A DNA stretch of 64,000 bases from Salipiger thiooxidans. Its GTDB lineage: Bacteria; Pseudomonadota; Alphaproteobacteria; Rhodobacterales; Rhodobacteraceae. A program made the translations under genes and the position numbers. The DNA lies in NCBI RefSeq assembly GCF_900102075.1, contig NZ_FNAV01000011.1:124001-188000 (forward strand), read 5' to 3'. Numbering within the stretch: the stretch's first letter is position 1; the number at the start of each line of letters is the position of its first letter. The notes below the pieces were generated by a model, which was not told the DNA's origin, ran no database searches, and saw only the letters and a program-made list of their open reading frames with translations. Of this stretch, positions 27,362-36,718 are shown one piece after another.

Positions 27362-27421
27362 CTCGATATCCTCTGATGCGCCCCTTGTTCCCGGGACGTC
27401 ACGGCAAATGTGCCGGCGTGT

Positions 27422-28066
27422 CTAGCTGTCCTTGGCCAGCCCTTCCACCAGCGGCACGAAACGCACGGGGCGCATTTCGTCATAATCGTAGCCCTGATCG
27501 GTGCGGGTGACGCGGATCAGGTGCTGCACGGTGTCGGACTGCCCTACGGGCAAGACCATGATACCGCCAATCCTCAGCTGGGCCAAGAGCGGGCCGGGCG
27601 GATCCTCGGCGGCGGCAGTCACGAGAATGCGGTCGAAGGGCGCCTGGTCCGGTAGCCCGTGGCTGCCGTCGGCGGTGAAGGCGGTGATATTGACGAGATC
27701 GAGCGCATCGAAGACCGCGCGGGCCTCGGCCACCAGCCTGCGGTGGCGGTCGACGGTGTAGACCCGGCGCGCCAGCAGGCTGAGGATCGCCGCCTGGTAG
27801 CCCGAGCCGGTGCCGACCTCGAGCACCTTCTCGCGCCCGGTGAGCCGCAGCGCCTGGGTCATCAGCGCGACCACCGACGGCTGCGAGATCGTCTGGCCGC
27901 AGGGAATCGGCAGCGGCATGTCCTCGTAGGCGCGTTCGTTGAAGTAGCCCTTCACGAAGGCGCCGCGGTCGATCTTCTCCATGGCCTGAAGCACGGCAGT
28001 CTCGGTCACACCGTGGGAACGGAGCGCATAGAGGAACTGCATCTTGGCTTCCGGCGTGAAGCTCAT
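27422..28066 (-). CDS. pcm: Protein-L-isoaspartate O-methyltransferase
   Basis: Repair enzyme of 214 aa that methylates L-isoaspartyl residues with SAM. SAM motif I is [13 protein letters not shown]; the family motif [18 protein letters not shown] precedes it. Starts at 28066 (MSFTPEAK), overlapping the surE stop by ATGA, so the two damage-repair genes are co-translated; the surE-pcm-nlpD order is conserved in many proteobacteria. Confidence 0.95.
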   Translation of the reverse strand: MSFTPEAKMQFLYALRSHGVTETAVLQAMEKIDRGAFVKGYFNERAYEDMPLPIPCGQTISQPSVVALMTQALRLTGREKVLEVGTGSGYQAAILSLLARRVYTVDRHRRLVAEARAVFDALDLVNITAFTADGSHGLPDQAPFDRILVTAAAEDPPGPLLAQLRIGGIMVLPVGQSDTVQHLIRVTRTDQGYDYDEMRPVRFVPLVEGLAKDS

Positions 28067-28848
28067 GCGAAGGCATCCCCGAGATCGGCCAGCGCATCGT
28101 GCGCGGTGAGATCCGCGCGCATCGGGGTGACCGAGATCCAGCCGTCGAGATTGGCCTCGGAATCGCAGCCCGGCGTCGCCGCGACGCGTTGGTCGCCGCC
28201 ACGGATCCACAGGAAGCGGCGCCCCGAGGGCGAGAGATGCGGCTCGGTGGTGAAGCAGGTGCCGCGGCGCTTGCCCTGCGGCACCATCCGCGTGCCCTTC
28301 ACCCGCGCGGCGGGCACCGGCGGGAAGTTCACGTTCCAGAACAGCGGGTAGTCGCCGCCACTTGCGGGCGTCAGCGCGAGGATCCGGCGAATGACCTCGG
28401 CGCCATGGGTGGCGGAGGCCTCGAAGGGAGTCGGCAGATCGCGGGTCTCCGGCCCGAGGAACTGCGACAGGGCGATGCTGGGGATGCCCTGCAGCGAGCC
28501 CTCCATCGCGCCGCCCAGCGTACCCGAGTAGAGCGCGTTCTCGGCCGAGTTGTTGCCGCGGTTCACGCCCGAAAGCACGAGATCCGGCGTCGTGTCGGAC
28601 ATGACGTCATGGATGCCCGCGAGCACGCAATCGGCGGGACTGCCCTCGGCCGCCCAGCGGCGCGGGCCCATCTCGGTGACCATCATCGGGTGGGTGTAGC
28701 TGATGCAATGGGCGACGCCCGATTGCTCGAAGGCCGGGGCAACGGTCCAGACCTCGCCCTCGGGGCCAGCGATATCGGCGGCGATGGCCGCGAGCACCTT
28801 CAGCCCGGGGGCGCTGATGCCGTCGTCATTGGTGATCAGAATACGCAT
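28063..28848 (-). CDS. surE: 5'/3'-nucleotidase SurE
   Basis: Survival-protein E phosphatase, 261 aa, cytoplasmic; it dephosphorylates nucleoside monophosphates and needs a divalent metal. The N-terminal metal site is [15 protein letters not shown] (D8, D9), with SGVNRGNN contributing further ligands. First gene of surE-pcm-nlpD; upstream 200 bp separate it from the convergent-oriented SDR region. Confidence 0.96.
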   Translation of the reverse strand: MRILITNDDGISAPGLKVLAAIAADIAGPEGEVWTVAPAFEQSGVAHCISYTHPMMVTEMGPRRWAAEGSPADCVLAGIHDVMSDTTPDLVLSGVNRGNNSAENALYSGTLGGAMEGSLQGIPSIALSQFLGPETRDLPTPFEASATHGAEVIRRILALTPASGGDYPLFWNVNFPPVPAARVKGTRMVPQGKRRGTCFTTEPHLSPSGRRFLWIRGGDQRVAATPGCDSEANLDGWISVTPMRADLTAHDALADLGDAFA

Positions 28849-28982
28849 GGAACCCCCTGTCTTTCGGCCTGAATAGGCAATGTGGCAGGACGGGGCAAGG
28901 CGGCTGAGACCGATGCCGCCAAGAGCGTTGCGGAACTGTCAGCGCAACCGCAGGGCGCCGCATTTGTCACCGGCAGTGGGGC

Positions 28983-29042
28983 TTGGCGCGCCTCCCCGCG
29001 AAGAGGCGGCAGGATGTGGCGCGCCTCCCCGAGAGGAGGCGC
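28983..29042. repeat. Two tandem-like copies of TGGCGCGCCTCCCCG
   Basis: Copies at 28984-28998 and 29017-29031, 33 bp apart, in the gap beyond the SDR stop. Each is followed by GAGGCG or GAGGAGGCGC, which pairs back with it to form small stems; the second (29021-29042) could end the SDR transcript. Confidence 0.6.
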
Positions 29043-29048
29043 CGTCGT

Positions 29049-29711
29049 TCAGCCGAGCTCGAGCTCCGCCAGAAGCCGCGCGGCCTCGGCGTAGGGGCTG
29101 GTGAGCACTGACTTGTCCTCGCCCGGGTGGAACCGCATCCGGGTGGTGGTGTTCATCGGCGCGGGCGTCACGATGTCGACCCGCGGGCCGGTCTTGACGC
29201 TCTCGGCCTGCCAGCTCCGGGCCAGCGCGATCTGCGCGCCCTTGGTGGTGCCGTAATGGCCGTAGAACTTGGCGCCCGAGTGGTCGTCCTCGAAGAACAC
29301 CGCGCGGCCCTCGGGGCCGAGCAGCGCCGCCATGAAGGGCACGAGATAGCCCATCGGCGTGAGGTTGGTCTTCACCGACTTTTCCCAGTCGGCGGCGTCC
29401 ATGTGGCTTGCGGGGGCCAGCGGGGCGGCATGCACGGCGGTGTGAAGCCAGAGCGCCGCGCCACCCCAGCGGTCATGGACCGAGCGGCAGAGCTGCGCCA
29501 TCGCATCCTGCTTGGTGATGTCCATGGGCGCGAGCGTGGCGGCGCCGCCACGGGCCTTGATCCGGTCGTCCAGATCCTCGAGCCCGCCCACGGTACGGGC
29601 GACGGCGACGACGTGGAAACGGGGGGCGAGCGCCTCGGCCAGGGCGAAGCCCAGTCCACGCGAGGCACCGGTGACAATTGCAATCTGCTCGGGGGCGATC
29701 TGGTCGGTCAT
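29049..29711 (-). CDS. Short-chain dehydrogenase/reductase
   Basis: SDR-fold oxidoreductase of 220 aa. The cofactor site is VTGASRGLGFAL (13-24) and the catalytic YxxxK is Y153-K157 in FYGHYGTTKGAQ. The usual NNAG segment is replaced by HTAVHAAPL, which is unusual. It lies downstream of purF and the small GspC-like gene on the same strand, separated from the latter by 40 bp. The substrate is unknown. Confidence 0.85.
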   Translation of the reverse strand: MTDQIAPEQIAIVTGASRGLGFALAEALAPRFHVVAVARTVGGLEDLDDRIKARGGAATLAPMDITKQDAMAQLCRSVHDRWGGAALWLHTAVHAAPLAPASHMDAADWEKSVKTNLTPMGYLVPFMAALLGPEGRAVFFEDDHSGAKFYGHYGTTKGAQIALARSWQAESVKTGPRVDIVTPAPMNTTTRMRFHPGEDKSVLTSPYAEAARLLAELELG

Positions 29712-29751
29712 GGGCGATGCATCGCCGCCCGCGGGCGGTTTGTCAACGTGC

Positions 29752-30024
29752 TCAGCGGGAGCCGGGCAGGCTGAGCCACTCGGCCCGGCCGCCCTGCGAC
29801 AGCGCGACGCGGCTGTCGTCGATGGCGACCACGCGGTGGCTGCCGACGCGCGAGCCGACGCCGACCTTCTCGATGCGGCCGCCGGGCACGCGGAGCAGCG
29901 CCCCGGGGGCGGATTCCTTGCCGAAGACCCCGAGCAGGACGATGCCGCGGCTCGAGAGGCTGGCGGAGGTGGTGGCCGATTTCGCCACGATGGGATTGGA
30001 TTGGTCTTGTGCCATTCTGGCCAT
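29752..30024 (-). CDS. Small GspC/PilP-like protein
   Basis: 90-aa protein. The core (GIVLLGVFGKESAPGALLRV, then GRIEKVGVGSRV and HRVVAIDDSRVALSQ) resembles the periplasmic homology region of type II secretion protein C and PilP. There is no signal peptide with the start chosen at 30024; the family usually has a TM helix, so it may be truncated or divergent. No secretion genes are adjacent. It lies between purF and the SDR on the same strand. Assignment is by pattern only. Confidence 0.55.
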   Translation of the reverse strand: MARMAQDQSNPIVAKSATTSASLSSRGIVLLGVFGKESAPGALLRVPGGRIEKVGVGSRVGSHRVVAIDDSRVALSQGGRAEWLSLPGSR

Positions 30025-30189
30025 GTCTTTCGCTGTGTCTGCTGGTGCGCCGCGGGAGATAGACAGGCGCGCCGGAGGGCGAAAGAGGGCCGTGACGTCA
30101 CGAATCTGCGACGTCACGACGGGTGGCGGAAAGCAGCCGCCGTCATCGGCGAGGGGGCGCCTGAAGCGGCGCGCCCCCGTCCGCGCGCC

Positions 30190-31674
30190 TTACTCGGCGG
30201 CGGGTTTGAGCTTGAAGCCCTTCTCGATCATGTCGACCGGAGCGATTGGATAATCGCCGGTGAACACCGCGTCGTAATAGGCGGGCGCCTTGGGATCGCG
30301 GCCGTTCTCCTCGCCCAGAGCTTTGTAGAGCCCGTCGATCGAGATGTAGTTCAGAGAATCCACCCCGAGGTAGTCGCGGATCTCGGTCTCGGACATGCGC
30401 GCGGCGATGAGCTGCTCGCGGTCCGGTGTGTCGATGCCGAAGAAGCACGGCCACACGGTGGGCGGGCTCGCGATGCGGAAGTGCACCTCGGCGGCGCCGG
30501 CCTCGAGGATCATCTCGCGGATCTTGCGCGACGTGGTGCCGCGAACGATGGAATCGTCGATCAGGATCACCCGCTTGCCGCGGATCAGGGCGCGGTTCAC
30601 GTTGAGCTTGAGGCGCACGCCCATGTTGCGGATCTGCTCGGTGGGCTCGATGAAGGTCCGGCCGACGTACTGGTTGCGGACGATGCCCATCTCGAAGGGA
30701 ATGCCGGATTCCTGGCTGTAGCCGATGGCCGCGGGAGTGCCGCTGTCGGGCACCGGGCAGACCATGTCCGCGTCGACGGGGGCTTCACGCGCGAGCTGGC
30801 GACCGATCTCGCGGCGCACCTCGTAGACCGACTTCCCGCCGAGCACCGAATCCGGGCGGCTGAAGTAGACGTATTCGAAGATGCAGGGCTGCGGACGGCG
30901 CGGCTCGAACGGGCGGAAGCTCTCGACGCCCTTCTCGCTGATGACGACCATCTCGCCCGGTTCGATCTCGCGGATGAACTCGGCGCCGATGATGTCGAGC
31001 GCGCAGGTCTCGGAGGCGAGGATCATCGCGTCGCCCAGGCGGCCCATGACCAGAGGCCGGACGCCCATCGGATCCCGCACGCCGATCAGCTTGGAGCGGG
31101 TCATCGCGACGATCGAGAAGGCGCCCTCGCACTGGCGCAGCGCTTCCTTCATCCGGTCGGGGATGGTGCGGCCCATGGAACGCGCCATCAGGTGGATGAT
31201 GCATTCGCTGTCCGACGAGCTCTGGAAGATCGAGCCGCGCTCGATCAGCTCGCGGCGCAGCTGGATGGCGTTGGTGAGGTTGCCGTTGTGGGCAATCGCG
31301 GCGCCGCCCATGGCGAACTCGCCGAAGAACGGCTGCACGTCGCGGATCACCGCACCCTTCTTGCCGCTGGTCGAGTAGCGCACGTGGCCGATGGCCAGCG
31401 CGCCGGGCAGCGTCCTCATCAGGGTGGCGTTGGTGAAGTTGTCGCGGACGTAGCCGAAGCGACGGGCCGAGTTGAAGCCCTCGTCGGGGTCGTAGGAGAC
31501 GATACCGCCCGCCTCCTGGCCGCGGTGTTGCAGGGCGTGCAGCCCTAGGGCCACGAAGTTCGCCGCGTCCGCGACGCCGAGGATGCCGAAGACGCCGCAT
31601 TCCTCGTGCAGCTTGTCTCCTTCCAGATCGTCGGAATCAAAGGGATTAGCGGGGTGCAGGGTGCGCTCGGACAA
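30190..31674 (-). CDS. purF: Amidophosphoribosyltransferase
   Basis: First committed enzyme of de novo purine synthesis, 494 aa: it makes phosphoribosylamine from PRPP and glutamine. The N-terminal nucleophile is C26 in LHEECGVFGI, so an N-terminal propeptide of 25 residues must be removed. The PRPP loop is VILIDDSIVRGTTS. The start is TTG at 31674 with GGAG six bases upstream. No four-cysteine iron-sulfur site is obvious. It is divergent from cydA and followed by the small GspC-like and SDR genes. Confidence 0.96.
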   Translation of the reverse strand: MSERTLHPANPFDSDDLEGDKLHEECGVFGILGVADAANFVALGLHALQHRGQEAGGIVSYDPDEGFNSARRFGYVRDNFTNATLMRTLPGALAIGHVRYSTSGKKGAVIRDVQPFFGEFAMGGAAIAHNGNLTNAIQLRRELIERGSIFQSSSDSECIIHLMARSMGRTIPDRMKEALRQCEGAFSIVAMTRSKLIGVRDPMGVRPLVMGRLGDAMILASETCALDIIGAEFIREIEPGEMVVISEKGVESFRPFEPRRPQPCIFEYVYFSRPDSVLGGKSVYEVRREIGRQLAREAPVDADMVCPVPDSGTPAAIGYSQESGIPFEMGIVRNQYVGRTFIEPTEQIRNMGVRLKLNVNRALIRGKRVILIDDSIVRGTTSRKIREMILEAGAAEVHFRIASPPTVWPCFFGIDTPDREQLIAARMSETEIRDYLGVDSLNYISIDGLYKALGEENGRDPKAPAYYDAVFTGDYPIAPVDMIEKGFKLKPAAE

Positions 31675-31901
31675 GGGCAGCTCCGAATCCTGAATATGGG
31701 AGATGCGGTCTCTTTAAGACCTCGGAAGGGAAGTGTCACGAAAACATCTTATTCCTCTGAACCATATGGAGTGCCTGACAGCAATGTGAAGAGGCGCCGC
31801 GACAGGAGGCCGCGTGTTTTCGGCTGGTCGCTGCGGCGGGTCCGCCTAGTTTTTCTACCACAGGATGCAAGTAAAGGTCTCATTCGCGCAGGAGAAGCCG
31901 C

Positions 31902-33362
31902 ATGGACAGCTTTCTCGGTCTCGACGCCACGATCCTCGCCCGGATCCAGTTCGGTTTCACGGTGTCGTTCCATTTCATCTTCCCGGCGATCAGCATCGGG
32001 CTGGCGAGTTATCTCGCCGTGCTCAATGCGCTCTACCTGTGGAAACGGGACGCGACCTACCTGCGGCTCTTCAATTTCTGGGTGAAGATCTTCGCCATCA
32101 GCTTTGCCATGGGCGTGGTCTCGGGCATCGTCATGTCCTACCAGTTCGGCACCAACTGGTCGGGCTTCTCGGACAAGGCGGGGCCGGTGGTGGGGCCGCT
32201 CATGGCCTACGAGGTGCTAACCGCCTTCTTCCTCGAGGCGGGGTTCCTCGGGATCATGCTCTTCGGGCGCAGGAAGGTGGGGCCGGGGCTGCACATGCTC
32301 GCCACGCTGATGGTAGCGGTGGGCACGGCGATCTCGGCCACGTGGATCCTGTCGGTGAACTCGTGGATGCAGACCCCGCAGGGCTTCGGCATGAACGAGG
32401 CGGGGCAGTTCATCCCCGAGGACTGGTGGGCGATCGTCTTCACCCCGTCGTTTCCCTATCGCCTCGCACACACGCTGACCGCAGCCTACCTGACCACGGC
32501 CTTCATCGTGGGCGGCACCGGGGCGTGGCACCTGCTGCGCGGGCACGGGCACAACCCGGGGGTCCGCACCATGTTCTCGATGGCGATGTGGATGATCGTC
32601 GTCACCGCGCCCCTGCAGGTCATGGTTGGCCACGAGCACGGGCTCAACACGCTGGAGCATCAGCCGGTGAAGATCGCCGCCATGGAGGGCCATTTCGAGA
32701 GCCACCCGGACGGTGCGCCGCTGATCCTGTTAGGTCTGCCGGACCAGGCGGCGGGAGAGATGCGCTACGAGATCTCGATCCCGCACCTGAGCTCGGTGAT
32801 CTTCGGGCTCGGCTGGAACGGCGCGATGGAGGGGCTCGACGTGGTTCCCGACGCGGAAGAGCCGCCGGTCGCGGTGATCTTCTGGTCGTTCCGCGTCATG
32901 GTCGGGCTCGGCTTCCTGATGGTGGGCGCGGGGCTCTGGGGGCTCTGGGCGCGCTGGCGCGGAGCGCTCTACGCAACGCCCATGCTCTGGCGGGCGATGG
33001 TGGCGATGGGGCCGTCGGGGCTGGTCGCGGTGATCGCGGGCTGGATCACCACCGAGGTCGGACGGCAGCCCTACGTGGTCTACGGCCAGCTCCGCACCGC
33101 CGACGCCGTGTCGCCGCTGGGGGCGAGCGCGGTCGGCTGGTCGCTGATCGCCTTCGTGGTGATCTACTTCACCGTCTTCGGCGCCGGCGTGGTCTACCTG
33201 CTGCGGCTGATGAGCAAACCGCCCGAGCTGAACGAGCGCGAGGGGCCGGACGAGGGGCCGATCCGCACCGCGGGTCTCACGCCTCATCAGATGGTCGAGG
33301 ACGGGCAGGCCGGAGACGGGCAGGCCGAGACTGGGCGGGGCGCCCCCCGTCCGGCGGAATAG
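31902..33362 (+). CDS. cydA: Cytochrome bd-type (cyanide-insensitive) oxidase subunit I
   Basis: Quinol oxidase subunit of 486 aa in the inner membrane, nine TM helices, carrying haem b and d-type sites. It has the His-containing FHFIFPAISIG near residues 22-33 and the loop with LTTAFIVGGTGAWHLL. It is shorter than E. coli CydA, as expected for the short-Q-loop cyanide-insensitive (CioA) type. AGGAG lies before the ATG. It is the first gene of a three-gene operon with cydB and a DUF2474 microprotein. Confidence 0.94.
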   Translation: MDSFLGLDATILARIQFGFTVSFHFIFPAISIGLASYLAVLNALYLWKRDATYLRLFNFWVKIFAISFAMGVVSGIVMSYQFGTNWSGFSDKAGPVVGPLMAYEVLTAFFLEAGFLGIMLFGRRKVGPGLHMLATLMVAVGTAISATWILSVNSWMQTPQGFGMNEAGQFIPEDWWAIVFTPSFPYRLAHTLTAAYLTTAFIVGGTGAWHLLRGHGHNPGVRTMFSMAMWMIVVTAPLQVMVGHEHGLNTLEHQPVKIAAMEGHFESHPDGAPLILLGLPDQAAGEMRYEISIPHLSSVIFGLGWNGAMEGLDVVPDAEEPPVAVIFWSFRVMVGLGFLMVGAGLWGLWARWRGALYATPMLWRAMVAMGPSGLVAVIAGWITTEVGRQPYVVYGQLRTADAVSPLGASAVGWSLIAFVVIYFTVFGAGVVYLLRLMSKPPELNEREGPDEGPIRTAGLTPHQMVEDGQAGDGQAETGRGAPRPAE

Positions 33363-33375
33363 GAGGGCAGACACC

Positions 33376-34392
33376 ATGGCAATCGATCTCACCCTCGCAT
33401 GGGCCTTGCTGCTCGCTTTCGCGGTCTTCACCTATGTGGTGCTCGACGGCTTCGACCTTGGGCTCGGCATCCTCTACCCGTTCTTCCCGAAAAAGCAGGA
33501 CCGCGACCTGATGATGAACTCGGTCGCCCCGGTCTGGGACGGCAACGAGACATGGCTGGTGCTGGGCGGCGGCGGGCTCTTCGCGGCCTTTCCGCTTGCC
33601 TATGCGATCATCCTGCCCGCGACCTATCCGCTGATCGTCGCCATGTTGCTGGCGCTGATCTTCCGCGGCGTGGCCTTCGAGTTCCGCTGGCGCGCGGGCA
33701 GGCCGTTCTCGGCCTGGGTCTGGGACGGCGCCTTCATCGGAGGCTCGACGCTGGCGGCGCTCTGCCAGGGCATGATCCTCGGCACGCTGTTGCAGGGGAT
33801 CGAGGTCGAAGGCCGCGCCTACGCGGGCGGCTGGTGGGACTGGCTCACGCCCTTCACCCTGCTCTGCGGCGTCTCGGTGGTGGCGGGCTACGCGCTGCTC
33901 GGCGCCTGCTGGCTCAACATCAAGACCGAGGGCGGGATCCAGGCCCGGGCCCGTGTCGCCGCCCGGGTGGCGGGGCTGGCCACGGTCGCGGGCATCGTCG
34001 GCGTGAGCGCCGCGACCCCCTTCCTCGAGACCGCCTATTTCGAGCGCTGGCTGGCCTGGCCGGGGATCCTCGAGGTCGCCATCGTGCCAGTGCTGGTGGC
34101 GGCGCTGACCCTGTGGCTGGCGCGGGCGCTGACCTCCGGCAAGGGGCCCGACTGGTTGCCGATGCTGCTGGCGCTGGGGCTCTTCCTGCTCTGCTTCGCG
34201 GGGCTGGGCGTGTCGATGTGGCCCTACGTGATCCCGCCCGCCGTGACGTTGCAGGACGCGGCGGCGCCGGAATCCTCGCAGATGTTCATGTTCGTTGGGG
34301 CGGTGGTGCTGGTGCCGATCATCTTGGCCTACACAGCCTACGCGTACTGGGTGTTCCGCGGGAAGCTCGACCCTGACGAGGGCTACCACTGA
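33376..34392 (+). CDS. cydB: Cytochrome bd-type oxidase subunit II
   Basis: 338-aa membrane subunit with eight predicted helices. Family motifs: VVLDGFDLGLGILYPF near the start and WDGNETWLVLGGGGLFAAF. It pairs with CydA to form a quinol oxidase for low-oxygen or cyanide-resistant respiration. Follows cydA by 13 bp and overlaps the next small gene by TGATG. Confidence 0.95.
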   Translation: MAIDLTLAWALLLAFAVFTYVVLDGFDLGLGILYPFFPKKQDRDLMMNSVAPVWDGNETWLVLGGGGLFAAFPLAYAIILPATYPLIVAMLLALIFRGVAFEFRWRAGRPFSAWVWDGAFIGGSTLAALCQGMILGTLLQGIEVEGRAYAGGWWDWLTPFTLLCGVSVVAGYALLGACWLNIKTEGGIQARARVAARVAGLATVAGIVGVSAATPFLETAYFERWLAWPGILEVAIVPVLVAALTLWLARALTSGKGPDWLPMLLALGLFLLCFAGLGVSMWPYVIPPAVTLQDAAAPESSQMFMFVGAVVLVPIILAYTAYAYWVFRGKLDPDEGYH

Positions 34393-34496
34393 TGCGCGGC
34401 GGGTTTCAGAAGCTGGGCTGGTTCGCGCTGCTCTACCTTGGCGGCGTCGCCGCGGTCGGCACGGTGGCCTGGCTGATCCGGCTGATGCTGCTCTAG
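34392..34496 (+). CDS. DUF2474 family microprotein of the bd oxidase
   Basis: 34-aa single-helix membrane protein starting in the TGATG overlap with the cydB stop. The sequence has KLGWFALLYLGGVAAVG followed by VAWLIRLML, matching DUF2474, the small subunit regularly found with cyanide-insensitive bd oxidases and analogous to CydX. It is too short for most gene finders. The role as an oxidase-stabilising subunit is inferred from that association. Confidence 0.85.
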   Translation: MRGGFQKLGWFALLYLGGVAAVGTVAWLIRLMLL

Positions 34497-34507
34497 GCCG
34501 CAAAGCA

Positions 34508-34536
34508 GAACGCGCGACCCGAGGGGCCGCGCGTTC
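34508..34536. terminator. Stem-loop between the cyd operon and cvpA
   Basis: GAACGCGCG and CGCGCGTTC pair with an 11-base loop. No long U tract on either strand, so termination may be weak or Rho-aided. Confidence 0.55.
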
Positions 34537-34560
34537 CTGTCAGTCCGTGCGAAGACGCGA

Positions 34561-35133
34561 TCAGGCGTCGTTCGGCGTCGGTGCTTGGCAGACCGCGACG
34601 AGCTGTTCGTACTGCCTGGTGATCCAGCCCAGCGCGGCTTCGGGGTTCTGCTCTTCGATGCGGTCGGTGAACTGCGCGAACACCGCGGCCGAGCGCGAAT
34701 CCTCGATCATCGGAATGTCCTGCGCGGTGATCACCGTCTCGTAGACGAAGAAGGCGATTGCCACGAGCAGCACGCCGCGCGCCACGCCGAAGAGGAAACC
34801 GAGCCCCTGGTCGAGCCCGCCGAGCGCCGAGCGCTGCACGATGCTCGAGAACACCGGGGTGAAGAGCGACACGATCACCAGCGCCAGCGCCAGCACCGCG
34901 GCGAATGCGGCGATGAGCGAAAGTTCGCAGCTGTCGGTCAGGAATTCGCCGATCACCGGCACCTCCTGCACCAGCGGCTGTACCTGCGGCGCAAAGATGT
35001 AGGCGAGGATGGCCGCGACGACCCAGCCCGCGATGGCCAGTGACTCTCGCACGATGCCGCGCGAGTAGGCCAGCAGCGCCGAGAGCACGATGACGACGGC
35101 GACCACGCCGTCTACTATAGTGAAACCTTCCAT
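34561..35133 (-). CDS. cvpA: CvpA-family membrane protein
   Basis: Inner-membrane protein of 190 aa with four hydrophobic helices and a soluble C-terminal tail. The start MEGFTIVDGVVAVVIVLSAL and the later YSRGIVRESLAIAGWVVAA match CvpA, a colicin V production/efflux-related family often linked to purF. Start at 35133 with AAGGA upstream. It follows radA by 34 bp in the same direction. Confidence 0.9.
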   Translation of the reverse strand: MEGFTIVDGVVAVVIVLSALLAYSRGIVRESLAIAGWVVAAILAYIFAPQVQPLVQEVPVIGEFLTDSCELSLIAAFAAVLALALVIVSLFTPVFSSIVQRSALGGLDQGLGFLFGVARGVLLVAIAFFVYETVITAQDIPMIEDSRSAAVFAQFTDRIEEQNPEAALGWITRQYEQLVAVCQAPTPNDA

Positions 35134-35167
35134 CCGTTCCCGTCCTTTGTCGACCTCTCGCCCGCGT

Positions 35168-36532
35168 TCAGCCGGCGCCGAAGACCTCGCCAACCACGGT
35201 GGCGAGATCGGGCATCTCGGTCAGTTTCATGCCCTTCGATTTCGCCTTTCCGCCGCGGGGCAGAATTGCGGTGGAGAAACCAAGTTTTTGCGCCTCTTTC
35301 AACCGGTTTTCGGTCTGGCCCACCGGACGCAGCGCGCCGGAGAGGCTGATTTCGCCGAAAACCACCGTCTCGGGGGGCACTGCCACGTCCTCGCGCGCCG
35401 ACAGGAGCGCCGCCGCGACCGCGAGATCGGCGGCCGGTTCGCTCACCTTCATGCCGCCGGCGACGTTGAGATAGACGTCGAGCCCGCCGAAGGGGATGCC
35501 GCAACGCGCCTCGAGCACCGCGAGGATCATCGCGAGCCGCCCGCCGTCCCAGCCGACCACCGTGCGGCGCGGCTGCGCCTGCGGGGTGGGGGCGACCAGC
35601 GCCTGGAACTCGACCAGCACCGGGCGGGTGCCCTCGATGCCTGCGAAGACCACCGAGCCGGGCGCCGGGGTGCCGCGCTCGGACAGGAACAGCGCCGAGG
35701 GGTTGCCGACCTCGGCGAGCCCGGCGCCGGTCATCTCGAAGACGCCGATCTCGTCGGCGGGGCCGAAGCGGTTCTTGACGCTGCGCAGGATGCGGAACTG
35801 GTGGCCGCGCTCGCCCTCGAAATAGAGCACCGTGTCGACCATGTGCTCGACCACGCGGGGGCCGGCGATCTGGCCGTCCTTGGTGACGTGGCCCACCATG
35901 ATGACGCTGGTGTTGCGGCTCTTGGCAAAGGTGGTGAGCTCATGCGCCGCGGCGCGGACCTGCGCCACCGAGCCCGGGGCCGAGGCCACGTTGTCGGCCC
36001 ACATGGTCTGGATCGAGTCGACGATGGCGAGCGCCGGGCGCTCCTGCTCGAGCGTGGTGACAATGTCGCGGAGGTTGGTCTCGGCGGCGAGCTGCACCGG
36101 CGCCTGCGCGAGATCGAGCCGCTGCGCCCGCATCCGCACCTGCGCGCTGGCTTCCTCGCCGCTGGCGTAGATCACCTTGAGCCCGGCGCGGGCGAAGGCC
36201 GCGGCAGCCTGCAGCAGCAGCGTGGATTTGCCGATGCCCGGATCGCCGCCCACCAGGATGGCCGAACCCGGCACCAGCCCGCCGCCCAGCACCCGGTCGA
36301 GCTCGCCGATGCCGCAGGCGGTGCGCGGCGGCGGGGCTTCGGGGTGCGACAGGTCGGTGAGCCGCGCGGCGCGGCCCTTGGCTTTGCCGAGGCTCTTGCC
36401 GGTGGGGCCGGTGGACAGCGGGGTCTCTTCGACGATGGTGTTCCATTCGCCGCAGGCCTCGCAGCGCCCCGACCACTTGGAGGTGCTGTTGCCACAGGCC
36501 TGACAGACGAAGGTGGATGCGGTGCGCGCCAT
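35168..36532 (-). CDS. radA: DNA repair protein RadA
   Basis: RecA-like helicase of 454 aa that extends D-loops during recombination. An N-terminal C4 zinc finger (C10, C13, C24, C27 in FVCQACG and GRCEACGEW), Walker A GGDPGIGKSTL, the RadA-specific KNRFG, and a C-terminal Lon-like domain. The start at 36532 gives the family N-terminus MARTASTF; longer reading upstream runs into a dispersed repeat. First of radA-cvpA. Confidence 0.96.
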   Translation of the reverse strand: MARTASTFVCQACGNSTSKWSGRCEACGEWNTIVEETPLSTGPTGKSLGKAKGRAARLTDLSHPEAPPPRTACGIGELDRVLGGGLVPGSAILVGGDPGIGKSTLLLQAAAAFARAGLKVIYASGEEASAQVRMRAQRLDLAQAPVQLAAETNLRDIVTTLEQERPALAIVDSIQTMWADNVASAPGSVAQVRAAAHELTTFAKSRNTSVIMVGHVTKDGQIAGPRVVEHMVDTVLYFEGERGHQFRILRSVKNRFGPADEIGVFEMTGAGLAEVGNPSALFLSERGTPAPGSVVFAGIEGTRPVLVEFQALVAPTPQAQPRRTVVGWDGGRLAMILAVLEARCGIPFGGLDVYLNVAGGMKVSEPAADLAVAAALLSAREDVAVPPETVVFGEISLSGALRPVGQTENRLKEAQKLGFSTAILPRGGKAKSKGMKLTEMPDLATVVGEVFGAG

Positions 36533-36615
36533 GAGGGCCTTTTGCCCCGGCCCGGAGACGGACGCAAGCGCCGTACCGACCTCGGAGGTTGGGGAAGGGA
36601 GGATGGGGCGGGATC

Positions 36616-36648
36616 GCCTCCGGCGGGAGTTTATCTGGCAAGATGAAG
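36616..36648 (+). repeat. Dispersed intergenic repeat, copy B
   Basis: Core GCCTCCGGCGGGAGTTTATC followed by TGGCAAGATGAAG, 84 bp before the radA start and in the opposite orientation to radA. It lacks the hairpin pair seen in copies A and C. Confidence 0.85.
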
Positions 36649-36718
36649 AAGACAGGTCCCTCATCCTGCTGACCTTATTCCGTTTGGCGGCAGCAGAGAG
36701 GCAGAGGGTGCCGGTGGC

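Noticed and set aside
28983-29042. CRISPR-like repeat array
   Set aside because: Only two short copies that form stems; no regular spacers and no cas genes.
29512-31548. 678-codon plus-strand frame
   Set aside because: Antisense to purF and the SDR; low-complexity composition.
31675-31901. FNR-type TTGAT-N4-ATCAA box in front of cydA
   Set aside because: I looked for it in the purF-cydA gap and found no acceptable match.
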